Shown piece by piece: positions 8,296 through 17,315 of a stretch of DNA of 64,000 nucleotides. The number at the start of each line of letters is the position of its first letter. Positions within the stretch are counted from its first letter, which is position 1. Location: positions 1-64,000 of the forward strand of contig NYZC01000352.1 of NCBI GenBank assembly GCA_002686995.1, in the 5' to 3' direction. The notes beneath the pieces are model-generated. The model ran no database searches. It saw only the letters and a program-made list of their open reading frames with translations, and had not been told where the DNA came from. The stretch comes from Phycisphaeraceae bacterium. Its GTDB lineage: Bacteria; Planctomycetota; Phycisphaerae; Phycisphaerales; Phycisphaeraceae. Both the position numbers and the translations under genes were made by a program.

Positions 8296-9453
8296 CTACG
8301 GCACAAACCCCTCCGGGATCCGGCCGACGTAGATATGGGGAATCCCCGATTCGTCGCTGTTCCAGCCGATCGTCCGGTCGTCGCCGAGAAAGAACGGGTG
8401 GGGGTGCGTCCACTGCGGCGCGCCGAACGACGTGCCGCTGCTGCAGAAGAGCCGGTGCTGTCCGGTTGCGACCGAACCGACGTAGATCTTCGCGGTGCGG
8501 TTGCAGTCCGAGACCCAATGCCGTCCGTCGCTGGTCACGTGAACGTGCGTAAACGACTCGGGACCGCCCTCGCACACGACGGTCCCTGACGTCTCGCCCG
8601 GCGCGATCGTCACGATCCGGTCCTGGGACCATCGGTCTCCGGGACGGGCGCGCCGGTGGGTCGTCGTGATGATCCTGTTTTCGCGCCCGATCCAGCAGTG
8701 ATGCCCCTGGACGTGCTCGTCTTCGGCGCGCCCGACGTTGAGCACTTCGTGCCCGGTGCCGTCGTCGTTGATCACGTGGATGCTGCAGCCGTGCTTGCCG
8801 ACCAGTCGTGTGAACGTGCCGTTCTCGTCGCGCTCCACACCGTCGTTGACCTGGAAGACGAGGCGGTGCGGATCGCATCGCGAATACTGCAGGTGCGTGT
8901 TGAAGCACTCGGGGTGCTCGTAGACCACGTGCATTGCCCCTGTCGCAAGCTCGAAGCACCCGATGCCGGAGGTCTCATCGTTCGTGTAGGGAATCAGCAT
9001 GCGGTGGCCGCACAACGATATGCTGCACATTCGATCGATCGCGCCGAATCGGGGATCGATCTCGCCGCACGTTTCCCGCGCGCACGTCTGCGGATCGAAG
9101 CGGACGATGGTTCGCCCGGCGACGTAGTAGAACCAGGCGCCGTCCGGCGCGATCACCGGGTAGCGCACGTCCTGCTCGTCGCTGACCTGGCGGATGCGCA
9201 GCGTGGGCACGTCCGCGATCCAGATGTCGCGCCGGCCGGAGAACTGGTTGATGCGATGGAAGAGAAAGCGCTGCCCGTCCGGTGTCGAAACAGGGATCTC
9301 CGGGTAGACGTGCGTGCTGATCCAGGGGGCGCTCGTCAGTCGAAGCTTGCCGACGCCGGTGTCCGGATCGGCGAAGCGCTCCTGCACTTCGACTTCAGGG
9401 TCGTAGACGACGTTGCTCTCGTACACCCAGTCGAAGCGGGCGGCCTCCATCAT
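8296..9453 (-). CDS. Oligogalacturonate lyase-like beta-propeller (PL22 type)
   Basis: A 385-residue seven-bladed propeller protein without signal peptide, so the reaction is likely cytosolic. In characterised PL22 lyases a metal is held by three His and one Gln, with a Gln-x-x-His-x-His cluster. Here QWTHPH at residues 347-352 reproduces that cluster, and VQGHHCW supplies the further His. The blades are of TolB/WD40 type ([34 protein letters not shown]). PL22 enzymes split unsaturated digalacturonate by beta-elimination at the end of pectin breakdown. The start ATG overlaps the stop of the upstream oxidoreductase by four bases (ATGA), so the two are translationally coupled. Substrate by family inference only. 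Confidence 0.8.
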   Translation of the reverse strand: MMEAARFDWVYESNVVYDPEVEVQERFADPDTGVGKLRLTSAPWISTHVYPEIPVSTPDGQRFLFHRINQFSGRRDIWIADVPTLRIRQVSDEQDVRYPVIAPDGAWFYYVAGRTIVRFDPQTCARETCGEIDPRFGAIDRMCSISLCGHRMLIPYTNDETSGIGCFELATGAMHVVYEHPECFNTHLQYSRCDPHRLVFQVNDGVERDENGTFTRLVGKHGCSIHVINDDGTGHEVLNVGRAEDEHVQGHHCWIGRENRIITTTHRRARPGDRWSQDRIVTIAPGETSGTVVCEGGPESFTHVHVTSDGRHWVSDCNRTAKIYVGSVATGQHRLFCSSGTSFGAPQWTHPHPFFLGDDRTIGWNSDESGIPHIYVGRIPEGFVP

Positions 9454-10481
9454 GAGGCGATCTCCACGCGACGGCCTTCGGCGGCGGCCCGGCGCGCGGC
9501 TTCGAAGACGGCCAGCGTCCGCCGGCCGTCGATCCCCTGCGCTTCGTCGGGAGCGCGTCCCTCGATGACGCAGTCCAGGAAGTACTCCGTTTCGACGGTC
9601 AGGGCGCCCGAAAGGCGGCCTTCATATTCCACCCACGTGAGCACGTCCTCGTACTTCCAGCCCTCTTCGTTGCAGAGCGTCACCGGAGAGTGGAACAGGT
9701 CGAGGTAGAGCGACCCGGTCGTGCCGAGCACCTCGAAGCTTCGATCGACGCCCATCGGCATCGTCGTCGGATGCGCGTAGCTTTCCACCTGGGTCACGAG
9801 CACGCCGTTCTCGAGGCGGGCGATGACCGAGGCCACGTCCGTGAAGCCGGGCGAGATCCCGCTTTCGACCTGCTCCGCGCTGACGTGGACGACCGGGCTG
9901 TCGAACAGCCACTGCACGAGATCGATGTTGTGACACCCGGTGTGCAGGAAGGCGCCGCCGCTCTTGGTGTCGTCCATGATCCATGTGCCCTTGCGCGGCG
10001 GATGCGCGCGGCGCGACGAAACCATGACCGGCTTGCCGATCTGACCCGACGCGATGCGCTGCTTGAGCACGCGGAAGGCGGCGTTGAACCGCTCGAGGAA
10101 ACCCACCATGAACAGGACGCCGGCATCCTCGGCGGCCGCAAGCATCTCGTCGGCTTCGCGCGTGCTGAGGCACAGCGGCTTGTCGCAAAGGATGTGCTTG
10201 CCGGCAGAGGCGGCGGCGATCGCCATTTCGTGATGGAGGTACGTCGGGCTGGCGATGAACACGGCTTCGACCTCATCGTCTTCGAGGACCGAATTCCAGT
10301 CGCCGGTGCAGCGATCGACCTGTTGCAGGTTCGCCCCCGCGGCATCGGCTTCCTGTTCCGATGCCGCGCACAGCATCCTCAGGCGCCCGTTCGCCGATGC
10401 GTTCACCGCCTTCGCAAACAGAAAGCCTGCCTTGCCGGCCCCGATGATGCCTGTGTTGACCTGGCGCATGGGGGAGATCAT
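9450..10481 (-). CDS. Gfo/Idh/MocA family oxidoreductase
   Basis: A 343-residue NAD(P)-dependent oxidoreductase. The N-terminal Rossmann fold has GIIGAGKAG, and the family EKP-type motif appears as CDKPL (about residue 100), the lysine that contacts nicotinamide and substrate. The catalytic-region HTGCHNIDLVQWL gives the expected His-x3-D/H pattern of the C-terminal alpha/beta domain. Members oxidise or epimerise sugars, inositols or uronates. Start: ATG at 10481, or the ATG at 10469 that removes four residues; no strong ribosome site separates them. Coupled to the downstream PL22-like gene by a 4-bp overlap, which suggests a role in handling the products of that lyase. Confidence 0.88.
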   Translation of the reverse strand: MISPMRQVNTGIIGAGKAGFLFAKAVNASANGRLRMLCAASEQEADAAGANLQQVDRCTGDWNSVLEDDEVEAVFIASPTYLHHEMAIAAASAGKHILCDKPLCLSTREADEMLAAAEDAGVLFMVGFLERFNAAFRVLKQRIASGQIGKPVMVSSRRAHPPRKGTWIMDDTKSGGAFLHTGCHNIDLVQWLFDSPVVHVSAEQVESGISPGFTDVASVIARLENGVLVTQVESYAHPTTMPMGVDRSFEVLGTTGSLYLDLFHSPVTLCNEEGWKYEDVLTWVEYEGRLSGALTVETEYFLDCVIEGRAPDEAQGIDGRRTLAVFEAARRAAAEGRRVEIAS

Positions 10482-10557
10482 AGCCGATGCGGTTCCTGCC
10501 GCAGCATGATCGGACGCCTTCGATGGTCACGGCCTGTTCATGTCATCGGCGCGTCCT

Positions 10558-10577
10558 CTGATGTCTGGCGACTTCAG
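10558..10577. repeat. 20-bp palindrome at gene 3' end, copy 2
   Basis: CTGATGTCTGGCGACTTCAG, one base away from the perfect palindrome seen at 34051. The TGA stop codon of the kelch gene (10574-10576) lies inside its right arm, so the coding sequence ends within the repeat. Three copies in the window, two of them at stop codons, suggest an element that settles at gene ends. Confidence 0.75.
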
Positions 10578-11500
10578 CTACGAACCTGCCACATGTCGTT
10601 GAAATGTCCGTCCCGTTGACCGGAGAGACATCCACCGAACAGCCAGAGCCTTTCGCCCTGCACCTGCATCGCTCCGCAATGGCGGACCGGCCAGGGTGTC
10701 TGATGTTCGCTGCGATGCCAGGTGATGCCATCCTTCGACCACCAGATGTCGCTGACGTGACCGTCGGGCCGATCTTCGCGGCCGCCGAAGAGCCACATCC
10801 GATCGCGCCATACGACGACCTGTGGAAAGTCACGGGCGGACCAGGCGGCCGCGGATGTTTCACGGCGCCAGTCGGCGCCGTCTTCGCTGGACCATACGTC
10901 GTGAACCGTTTGGCTCACCGCGGGTCGCACCAGCTCGTTTCCGCCGATGATCCACAATCGGCCGCGAAAGCTCACGCATGCCGGGTTCTTGCGCACCGGG
11001 AACCGAGGTCTTTCGCAATGGTGCTCGGTCCAGTGCAGGCCGTCCTGCGACGACCACACGTCATTGAAATAGACCATGCCGTCCGGTGCGCCGGCGATCA
11101 CCCACATTCGGTCGTCGTGAACGACGGCGCTGAACACGTGTCGCGGCGGCCACGGGGCGGCGCCCGTGATCTGCTGCCAGGACTCGGCGTCGTCGCTGAC
11201 CCAGACATCATTGAGGTTGACCCGGTCCGGCCGATACCGGTGCATGCCTCCGAACATCCAGAGGCGCCCGCGAAACACCAGCATCTGGTGCAGGTAGCGC
11301 TCGGGCCATTCGGCCGCGTCCGTCAGACACGACCATCTCGCGCCGTCGGTCGACGTCCAGACGTCGCGCCTGATCGACGAGGGATCGGTGCCTTCGGCCT
11401 CGCATCCACCGGCCAGGATGAATCGACCGTCGTGCCAGACGCAGGTGTGTCCGTGCCGGGCGGACCAGGGCGCTTCGACCTGAACCTGGTGGAACCTCAT
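10574..11500 (-). CDS. Kelch-repeat beta-propeller protein
   Basis: A 308-residue protein starting at the ATG at 11500; the longer frame upstream runs into the divergent gene. It is built of about five to six kelch blades, recognisable by repeats of WxFGG or IIGG and NDVWxSxDGxxW (LWMFGGMHRYRP, NDVWVSDDAESWQQ, LWIIGGNEL, HDVWSSEDGADWRR, MWLFGGREDRP, SDIWWSKDGITWHR). No signal peptide is visible. Kelch propellers of this kind occur in galactose-oxidase-like folds and sialate mutarotases (NanM). Without catalytic residues to check, the function is open. Its last residues are encoded in a palindromic repeat. Only 43 bp separate it from the divergent gene at 11544. Confidence 0.8.
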   Translation of the reverse strand: MRFHQVQVEAPWSARHGHTCVWHDGRFILAGGCEAEGTDPSSIRRDVWTSTDGARWSCLTDAAEWPERYLHQMLVFRGRLWMFGGMHRYRPDRVNLNDVWVSDDAESWQQITGAAPWPPRHVFSAVVHDDRMWVIAGAPDGMVYFNDVWSSQDGLHWTEHHCERPRFPVRKNPACVSFRGRLWIIGGNELVRPAVSQTVHDVWSSEDGADWRRETSAAAWSARDFPQVVVWRDRMWLFGGREDRPDGHVSDIWWSKDGITWHRSEHQTPWPVRHCGAMQVQGERLWLFGGCLSGQRDGHFNDMWQVRS

Positions 11501-11543
11501 GCGTATGGTTCTCAGATTACCAACTCGATACGATGAGGGCATC

Positions 11544-13145
11544 ATGTCTGAAGCCAGGTTGCCGAAGCTCATCTTCAACACCGACGGGAACTGGATGCTG
11601 CATTATCTTCCCGACCGCGATCCGTCCGCGGTGATGAAGATGCTTCCGGACCTCGTCGGCTCCGGCGTCGACTGCCTCTCCGTCCTGGTCGGCATCGACG
11701 ACGATATTTCGTGGCGCGGCAGTCCGCATGCGGAGATGTGGGGCGACGCCGTCGAGCAGTGGGAGGTCGGCAACCGGACTTCGTCCGGGGGTTTCGCCGC
11801 GGAGCGGCTCAAGCACCTTCACGACTGCATGGTCGCCGTGATCGAAGACGGTCGCGAACTGATGAACATCTACATCGAGGGTTGCCGCGCCGCCGGCGTG
11901 ACGCCCTACGCCTCGTTCCGCATGAACGACGCCCACACCAGCGGCGAGAAGATCGAGGCGCACGTGCGGAGCCGGATCAAGCGCGACCACCCGGACTGGC
12001 TCATCGGCCCGCTGATCCAGGCCGAGACGCTCGGCTGGCAGTGCGGCTACTCGTGGCAGTGGGACTACGCGCACGAGGCGGTCCGCAACCGCTTTCTCGG
12101 CCTGATCGACGAGACGCTGGAGCGGTACGACTTCGACGGCGTCGAGATCGACTGGATGCGCCAGCCGCCGTTCTTCAGGCCGGCGGAGGCGTACAAGCAC
12201 GTCGACAAGCTCACCGACTTCATGGTGCGCGCCCGGGAGATCGTGGACCGTCACGCCAGGGCGCGCGGTCGCGCCTTGACGCTGGTCGCGCGCATCGCGC
12301 CGGATCTCGACGAAGCGCACACACTCGGGATGGACGCGCGCGCCTGGATGCGACGCGGCCTTGCGGACATCTTCGTCCTCGGTTCGGCGTCGCTGACCTG
12401 CCCGGAGATGCACCTCGCGGAGGCGATCGAGCACGCCCGGTCCTGCAGTGAACGAGACGTCAGGGTGTACCTCGGCCTGGAGGGCGCCTACAGGCTGTCC
12501 TCGCCCCTGGAGGGTTTCGAGACCAGCGTCCCTGCGGCGCAGCGCGCCGTGGCGCACAACGCGCACGCCGACGGCGTGGACGGCGTCTACATCTTCAATT
12601 ACGACCAGCGCGGTCATCGGGCCGGGGTCGTCGAGAGCCAGGACATGATCGAGGAGCACAAACAGCTTCTGCGCGACGTGACGCGGCCGGACGCGCTCGC
12701 CGCGTCGACGCGCTGCTATACCGTCACGAGCTCGATGATCGGTCCTAATCGTAGTTACGCCCATGGCGATCCTCGTCCGAAGCTGCCGCGACAGCTTCCC
12801 ATCCTGGCGTTCGGGTCGGGGCCGCGGCACGCCGTGCCGGTTCGCGTGGCCGACGACGTCGAGGCGGGGCTCGCGGCAGGACGAATCAAGAAGATCGAGC
12901 TTCGCCTTCGCCTGACCGATCACGAGGACTGCATGGATCGTATCGTCTGCGAAGTGAACGGTGAGCGCGTCGACCTGAACGACCGCCCGACGGTTTCCAA
13001 CCGCTGGGACGACACCTGGATCCAGGTTGATGACGCACCCGTCGTGCAAGGGGGGAACAACGTGCTGGTTGCCCTCGACGGGCACCAGGTTCCCGACCCG
13101 TGGCCGGTGCTGAACCAGTGTGAGATCGTGCTGTTCGGCGCGTAG
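11544..13145 (+). CDS. Putative TIM-barrel glycoside hydrolase-like protein, paralogue 2
   Basis: A 533-residue paralogue of the protein at 5650-7149. The ATG at 11544 is chosen because GAGGG lies five to six bases before it and the protein then starts like its paralogue (KLIFNTDGNW versus GILFNSDGG). The barrel shows SFRMNDAH, then FDGVEIDWMRQPPFF with the same E and D positions, and VYIFNYDQRG. The last 110 residues form the same beta-sandwich tail. No signal peptide. The two copies flank the lyase, oxidoreductase, pilin and kelch genes, which suggests one locus. The fold assignment is fairly secure; enzyme activity is inferred. Confidence 0.7.
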   Translation: MSEARLPKLIFNTDGNWMLHYLPDRDPSAVMKMLPDLVGSGVDCLSVLVGIDDDISWRGSPHAEMWGDAVEQWEVGNRTSSGGFAAERLKHLHDCMVAVIEDGRELMNIYIEGCRAAGVTPYASFRMNDAHTSGEKIEAHVRSRIKRDHPDWLIGPLIQAETLGWQCGYSWQWDYAHEAVRNRFLGLIDETLERYDFDGVEIDWMRQPPFFRPAEAYKHVDKLTDFMVRAREIVDRHARARGRALTLVARIAPDLDEAHTLGMDARAWMRRGLADIFVLGSASLTCPEMHLAEAIEHARSCSERDVRVYLGLEGAYRLSSPLEGFETSVPAAQRAVAHNAHADGVDGVYIFNYDQRGHRAGVVESQDMIEEHKQLLRDVTRPDALAASTRCYTVTSSMIGPNRSYAHGDPRPKLPRQLPILAFGSGPRHAVPVRVADDVEAGLAAGRIKKIELRLRLTDHEDCMDRIVCEVNGERVDLNDRPTVSNRWDDTWIQVDDAPVVQGGNNVLVALDGHQVPDPWPVLNQCEIVLFGA

Positions 13146-13168
13146 CGTTTTTCGAATCGAGGAGTCCC

Positions 13169-14782
13169 ATGCGCGCATGCCTCTCGTGCTTTGCGATTTT
13201 GTGTTCGTCGCTGCTCGTGCCTGTTCTCGATGACGCCGTCGCGGCGCCGTTCGCCGATCATGGCGGCGCGGAGTTGTCCGTCGATGGCCCGGTGCTCGCT
13301 CCGATCCGCCACAAGCCGATGTGGATCAATGAGCGCGACCAGTTCGGTTACAACCCGCGCTATCCCGCCGCGCCCGTCACGTTCGGACCGGACAACCGGC
13401 CGTACATCTGGGACGGCGACGAGCTCGTGACGCTGAACGAGGAGGGCCGCTGGATCTCCCTGGAGGTCGTGCAGAAGGTGCAGGCGAAGTATGGCGGGAT
13501 TGCCGGCGGGCCCGGGGCGAACGATCCCTTCCTCGGATTCGACGCCGACGGCGACGCTTACCTGCTCGTCCGCCTGATCCTGGAACGACAGGACGTCTTC
13601 CGCGACTCGGCTCCGCAGCGCGTCGACGCGTTCGGGTTCCTGCACTCCGGTGACGGGATGCAGTCCTGGACCTTCGTCGAGACGCATCCGGTGTCGTGGT
13701 ACAGCGCGACCGGGCCGTTGCCGCGCAAGCTCTACCTCGGTCCCGGGCGTCTCGAGCACTGGCAGCCGAACAGCCAGGTCACCGGACCGCCACCGATGGT
13801 CGAGGGGCGCGGGCGCGAACTGGCGCTCTACCTGCCGCAGAAGAACGAGGACGGTTCGATGGGGCCGGTGAAGCGGCTTGTCGTAGCCGGGGTGAAGCCG
13901 CCGGTGGTGGGCAAGGGGCGCAACTGGATCACGCCGCTGCACTCGGGCGCCGGCAACGTGTCGGCGACGTACGGCGGCAGGACGCACGTCGTCTGGCTCA
14001 GCATCCAGCCGCACGAATGGCACAAGGAGCAGGTCGAGGCGCTGTCGGCCGAGATGCAGGGGCCCTACGTTCCCTACGCATTGCGCTACAAGGACGGGCT
14101 CGACGCCTTGGCGCCCCAATACATCCGGACGTATGACCACGCGACCGGCGAGCTGGGACCTCGGGTCCTGCTGGGGTTTTCGCGGCGCGACAATCATGAC
14201 GGACCGGTAATCGGCGTCGACTCGAAGGGCTACCTGCACGTGATACTCGGGGCGCACCACGACAACTTCCAGTACACCCGGTCGCTCGAGCCCAACAGTG
14301 CGACCGGCGGCTGGACCGAGCCGATCATGTTCGGCACGCCGCGCCCGGCGAAGGGCGGAGGTAGCTACACCTACCAGGCGATGGTCATCGACCGCGAGGA
14401 CGTGATCCATCTCGTCAGCCGTAGCGCCGCCAACAGCGGGTACTACTTCAACCTGGCCTACAACCGGAAGAAGCCCGGAAGCGACTGGGAGCCGGAGGTG
14501 GTGCTCGTGCACCCGTTCCGTCCTGGCTACTGCGCGTGGCGACAGAAGCTGACCACCGATCGACTCGGGCGGCTCTTCCTCAGCTACGCCCACTACCCGT
14601 CGGAGCTGACCGGCGAGCAGAAGGCCGCGTACCACAGGAAGTATCCGCAGTTCAAGGGCGGCATTCGCGAGACCGGCCACACCGTGCTGATGTCGGACGA
14701 CGGCGGTGATTCGTGGCGGCTGGCGCTGACGGGGGATTTTGTGGAAGGGTGGCGGAGGGGGAAGGAGGGCACGGGAAATTAA
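13169..14782 (+). CDS. Secreted BNR-repeat propeller protein (BNR_4-like), copy 1
   Basis: A 537-residue exported protein. GAGGAG upstream of the ATG supports the start. Residues 1-26 are a signal peptide ending near DAVAAP. The mature protein is a propeller of the BNR_4/sialidase-like type: repeated FGPDNRPYIW, SKGYLHVILGAHHDNFQYT, GGGSYTYQAMVIDREDVIHLVSR and VLMSDDGGDSWRL (an Asp-box). This fold includes polysaccharide lyases of the ulvan lyase PL24/PL25 group and other glycan-active proteins; I cannot assign the catalytic His/Tyr with certainty. It is in tandem with a close paralogue at 14802. Its TAA stop (14780-14782) is provided by the first bases of an inverted-repeat element. Confidence 0.75.
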   Translation: MRACLSCFAILCSSLLVPVLDDAVAAPFADHGGAELSVDGPVLAPIRHKPMWINERDQFGYNPRYPAAPVTFGPDNRPYIWDGDELVTLNEEGRWISLEVVQKVQAKYGGIAGGPGANDPFLGFDADGDAYLLVRLILERQDVFRDSAPQRVDAFGFLHSGDGMQSWTFVETHPVSWYSATGPLPRKLYLGPGRLEHWQPNSQVTGPPPMVEGRGRELALYLPQKNEDGSMGPVKRLVVAGVKPPVVGKGRNWITPLHSGAGNVSATYGGRTHVVWLSIQPHEWHKEQVEALSAEMQGPYVPYALRYKDGLDALAPQYIRTYDHATGELGPRVLLGFSRRDNHDGPVIGVDSKGYLHVILGAHHDNFQYTRSLEPNSATGGWTEPIMFGTPRPAKGGGSYTYQAMVIDREDVIHLVSRSAANSGYYFNLAYNRKKPGSDWEPEVVLVHPFRPGYCAWRQKLTTDRLGRLFLSYAHYPSELTGEQKAAYHRKYPQFKGGIRETGHTVLMSDDGGDSWRLALTGDFVEGWRRGKEGTGN

Positions 14783-14835
14783 GCTATTAGTTGTTAAGCC
14801 AATGGTTATTCGTTGTTTCGGACTCGGTTTTCGAC
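14778..14835 (+). repeat. Half copy (left arm) of the roughly 107-bp inverted-repeat element
   Basis: Starts ATTAAGCTATTAG and continues TTAAGCCAATGGTTATT, matching the left arms of the full elements at 50140 and 63217; the right arm is absent. It spans the junction of two tandem BNR genes: the TAA of the first is in its first bases and the ATG of the second is at 14802-14804. All four other arms have AATCG where this copy has AATGG, so one C-to-G change makes the ATG. Confidence 0.8.
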
Positions 14836-16364
14836 GTGTGTCTGCGCCGTTCGTGGTTGCCGTGTTTGCGATCGCAGCGACACCGACCTTCGCGGCGCCT
14901 CCGTCGTTTACCGATCACGGCGGGGCGGAGCTTTCCGTCGACGGTCCCGTCTTCGCGCCGATCAATCACGAGCCGAACTACGTCACCGAGCGCGAGCTTT
15001 TCGGTTACAACCCGCGGTTCGTGCCCAGCGCGGTCAGCTTTGGACCTGACAACGAGCCGTACATCTGGCGGGGCACGTACCTGATCACGCTGAATCGCGA
15101 CGGCAGGTGGATCGTGCTCGACACGTCGAAGGCGATTCGAGAGAAGTACGACGACATCGCCGACAACGGCCACGTGGCGGCGTACGATCCGCACCTGGCG
15201 TTCGACGTCGCCGGGGACGCGTACATGGTGGCGCGGCTCGGACCGATGCGCAGCGACCCGAACGAGTTCAAGTACGGCATGCTGCATTCGACGGACCGCT
15301 GTCGGACCTGGACGTTCTACGAGACGCCGAACCGGCCGGAACGTCTGGAACGCCGCGAAGCACACAATCCGTTACCCGGTCCGCCGCCGCTGGTCGAAGG
15401 TCGGGGACGCGAGCTGAACCTGGTGACGTTCAGGAAGAAGGGCGACGGCACGCTGACCAACGCCAGGCTGACGGTCGTGGCGAAGGTCATCCCGCCGGTC
15501 GTGCGGAAAGGGCGGCACTGGATCACGCCGGCGCACTCGGGATGCGGCAACGTGACGGCCACGATCGGAAGCAGGACGCACGTGGTCTGGTTCAGCATTC
15601 AGCCCCTGTCGTTCCACCGCGAGGCCGCCGAGAAGTTGCCGACGGAAATGCAGGGGCCGTACGTGCCGTACGCATTGCGATTCAAGGACGACGGGCTGGA
15701 GGCGCTTGCCCCGGCGTACGCCGCCACGTTCGATCACGAGACCGGGCAGGTGACCGAGCCGATCATCATCGGCTTCACCCGCCGCGACAGGCACAACGGC
15801 CCGGTCATCAGCGTCGACTCGAAGGGCTACCTGCACGTGATCATCGGCGCGCACGGCGACAACTTCCTGTACACGAAGTCGCTGAAGCCGAACAGCACGA
15901 CCGACGGCTGGACGGAGCCCTACATGTTCGGCACGCCCAACCCGCCGCGCGGAGGCGGCAGCTACACCTACACCGGCACGGTGATGGACGGTGACGACAC
16001 GCTGCACCTGGTCAGCCGGTTCAGCGGCAGCGGGAATCACTTCCGGCTCACCTACAACCGCAAGCCGATCGACGGCGCATGGTCGTCGAACTTTTACCTG
16101 GTCAATCCGGGGCGGGTCGACTACAGCGTCTGGTACCACCAGGTGAACATGGACCGGCGCGGACGCCTGTTCGTCAACTACTGGAAGTATGTCGCCCGCC
16201 TGCGCCCCGGCGAGATCGAGGCCTATCGCCGCAAGTATCCTGACGACGATTACCGCAAGGAGAACGGGCGCGAGGTGGGGCTGCGCCGTCACGATCCGTG
16301 CATGCTGATCAGCGAGGATCAGGGGCAGACCTGGAGGATCGCCGTGACCGAGGATTTCCGGTAA
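14802..16364 (+). CDS. Secreted BNR-repeat propeller protein (BNR_4-like), copy 2, start inside a repeat
   Basis: A 520-residue tandem paralogue of the preceding gene (HGGAELSVDGPV, RELFGYNPR and FGPDNEPYIW correspond closely). The signal peptide is MVIRCFGLGFRRV followed by a hydrophobic core and PTFAAPP. Its basic first part is encoded by a half copy of the inverted-repeat element, so the 5' end of this gene appears to be of repeat origin. A GTG at 14838 would give a shorter start without the repeat-coded residues, but it leaves the signal peptide without positive charges. Neither start has a good ribosome site. The mature part shows the same propeller pattern (SKGYLHVIIGAHGDNFLYT, GGGSYTYTGTVMDGDDTLHLVSR, MLISEDQGQTWRI). 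Probable glycan-binding or lyase-like role. Confidence 0.75.
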   Translation: MVIRCFGLGFRRVSAPFVVAVFAIAATPTFAAPPSFTDHGGAELSVDGPVFAPINHEPNYVTERELFGYNPRFVPSAVSFGPDNEPYIWRGTYLITLNRDGRWIVLDTSKAIREKYDDIADNGHVAAYDPHLAFDVAGDAYMVARLGPMRSDPNEFKYGMLHSTDRCRTWTFYETPNRPERLERREAHNPLPGPPPLVEGRGRELNLVTFRKKGDGTLTNARLTVVAKVIPPVVRKGRHWITPAHSGCGNVTATIGSRTHVVWFSIQPLSFHREAAEKLPTEMQGPYVPYALRFKDDGLEALAPAYAATFDHETGQVTEPIIIGFTRRDRHNGPVISVDSKGYLHVIIGAHGDNFLYTKSLKPNSTTDGWTEPYMFGTPNPPRGGGSYTYTGTVMDGDDTLHLVSRFSGSGNHFRLTYNRKPIDGAWSSNFYLVNPGRVDYSVWYHQVNMDRRGRLFVNYWKYVARLRPGEIEAYRRKYPDDDYRKENGREVGLRRHDPCMLISEDQGQTWRIAVTEDFR

Positions 16365-16508
16365 TGGGCTTCGACGGAAAACTCTACTTCAGGCGATTGA
16401 CCCAGCCAGCGTGGCCACGAGACGGTCGGTATTCTTTTCGTGGCTTTTCGTGGCCATGAATCCGCTCCCGGCGCGGTCCGCGGCGTCGCAGGAGCGCGCG
16501 GCTTCAGA

Positions 16509-17315
16509 TCAATGGTCAAACAGCGCCGCTGCGTTCTTCCCCAGGATCGCGCGTTTCTGATCGGGCGCGATGTCCGCGAACAGCACGCGCCCGATCTGGT
16601 GGGCGGCGCTCATGAACAGCTGGTCGGAGCCCCAGACGATCTTGTGGAGGGGCACCGCTTCGACCAGCGTCTCGAACAGGCCGCGCGGGCACTGGGAAAA
16701 GCAGGTTTCGAGGTAGACGTGCTCGTGCTCGTTGGCGGCGCGAATGTACTTCGGCAGGTCCTGGGCGCCGGTGTGTGCAAGCAGCCATCGGATGTTGCGG
16801 CAGGATTGGAACGACGCCTCCAGCTCGTCAAGCTCGGCGCCCCAGGTGTGCGCGAGGATCGGCAGGTGGTGCTCGTCGGCGAATCCATACACGAGGTCGT
16901 AGTGCGCGTGATCGTACGGCAGCCCCTCCCGGGCGCCGTAGCTCCAGATCTTGACCGCCCGCAGACCGGCGTCGAAGCAGCGCTGCAATTCGGGCAGGAT
17001 GTCGTCGCGATCGCTCACGTTGACCGCCATGTACCCGATCAGGCGATCGGGCCATGTACGCAGCGCTTCGAGCAGCTGATCGTTGCCCTGCCGGGCCGCA
17101 AGGCTGAAGACGGCGCCGAGCGCGCTGACGGCCGCGCGATCGATGCCGAGTCGATCCATCTGGCGGATCAGCGTTTCGGCCGTCGTTCCGATCGGAGGCA
17201 GGCCGGGGGGCGGTCCGATGTGCGCGTGGGCGTCGATCATGAGGCAGTCGGTGATCGGCCGTCCGGCGCGGCCGGCCTCGGCGAACCTGTCCGGCTTCGT
17301 GGTTTCGACCTTCAT
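16509..17315 (-). CDS. Amidohydrolase 2 family metal-dependent hydrolase
   Basis: A 268-residue TIM-barrel amidohydrolase. The metal-binding HxH is present as DAHAHIG (residues about 28-34), followed by ILAHTWG and LLAHTG strands with further His ligands and the catalytic Asp region in IVWGSDQLF. Members decarboxylate or hydrolyse cyclic amides, lactones and similar compounds. The start ATG at 17315 is part of an ATGA overlap with the upstream paralogue at 17312-18064, so the two are translationally coupled. A longer upstream frame has arginine-rich shadow composition and was rejected. Substrate unknown. Confidence 0.85.
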   Translation of the reverse strand: MKVETTKPDRFAEAGRAGRPITDCLMIDAHAHIGPPPGLPPIGTTAETLIRQMDRLGIDRAAVSALGAVFSLAARQGNDQLLEALRTWPDRLIGYMAVNVSDRDDILPELQRCFDAGLRAVKIWSYGAREGLPYDHAHYDLVYGFADEHHLPILAHTWGAELDELEASFQSCRNIRWLLAHTGAQDLPKYIRAANEHEHVYLETCFSQCPRGLFETLVEAVPLHKIVWGSDQLFMSAAHQIGRVLFADIAPDQKRAILGKNAAALFDH

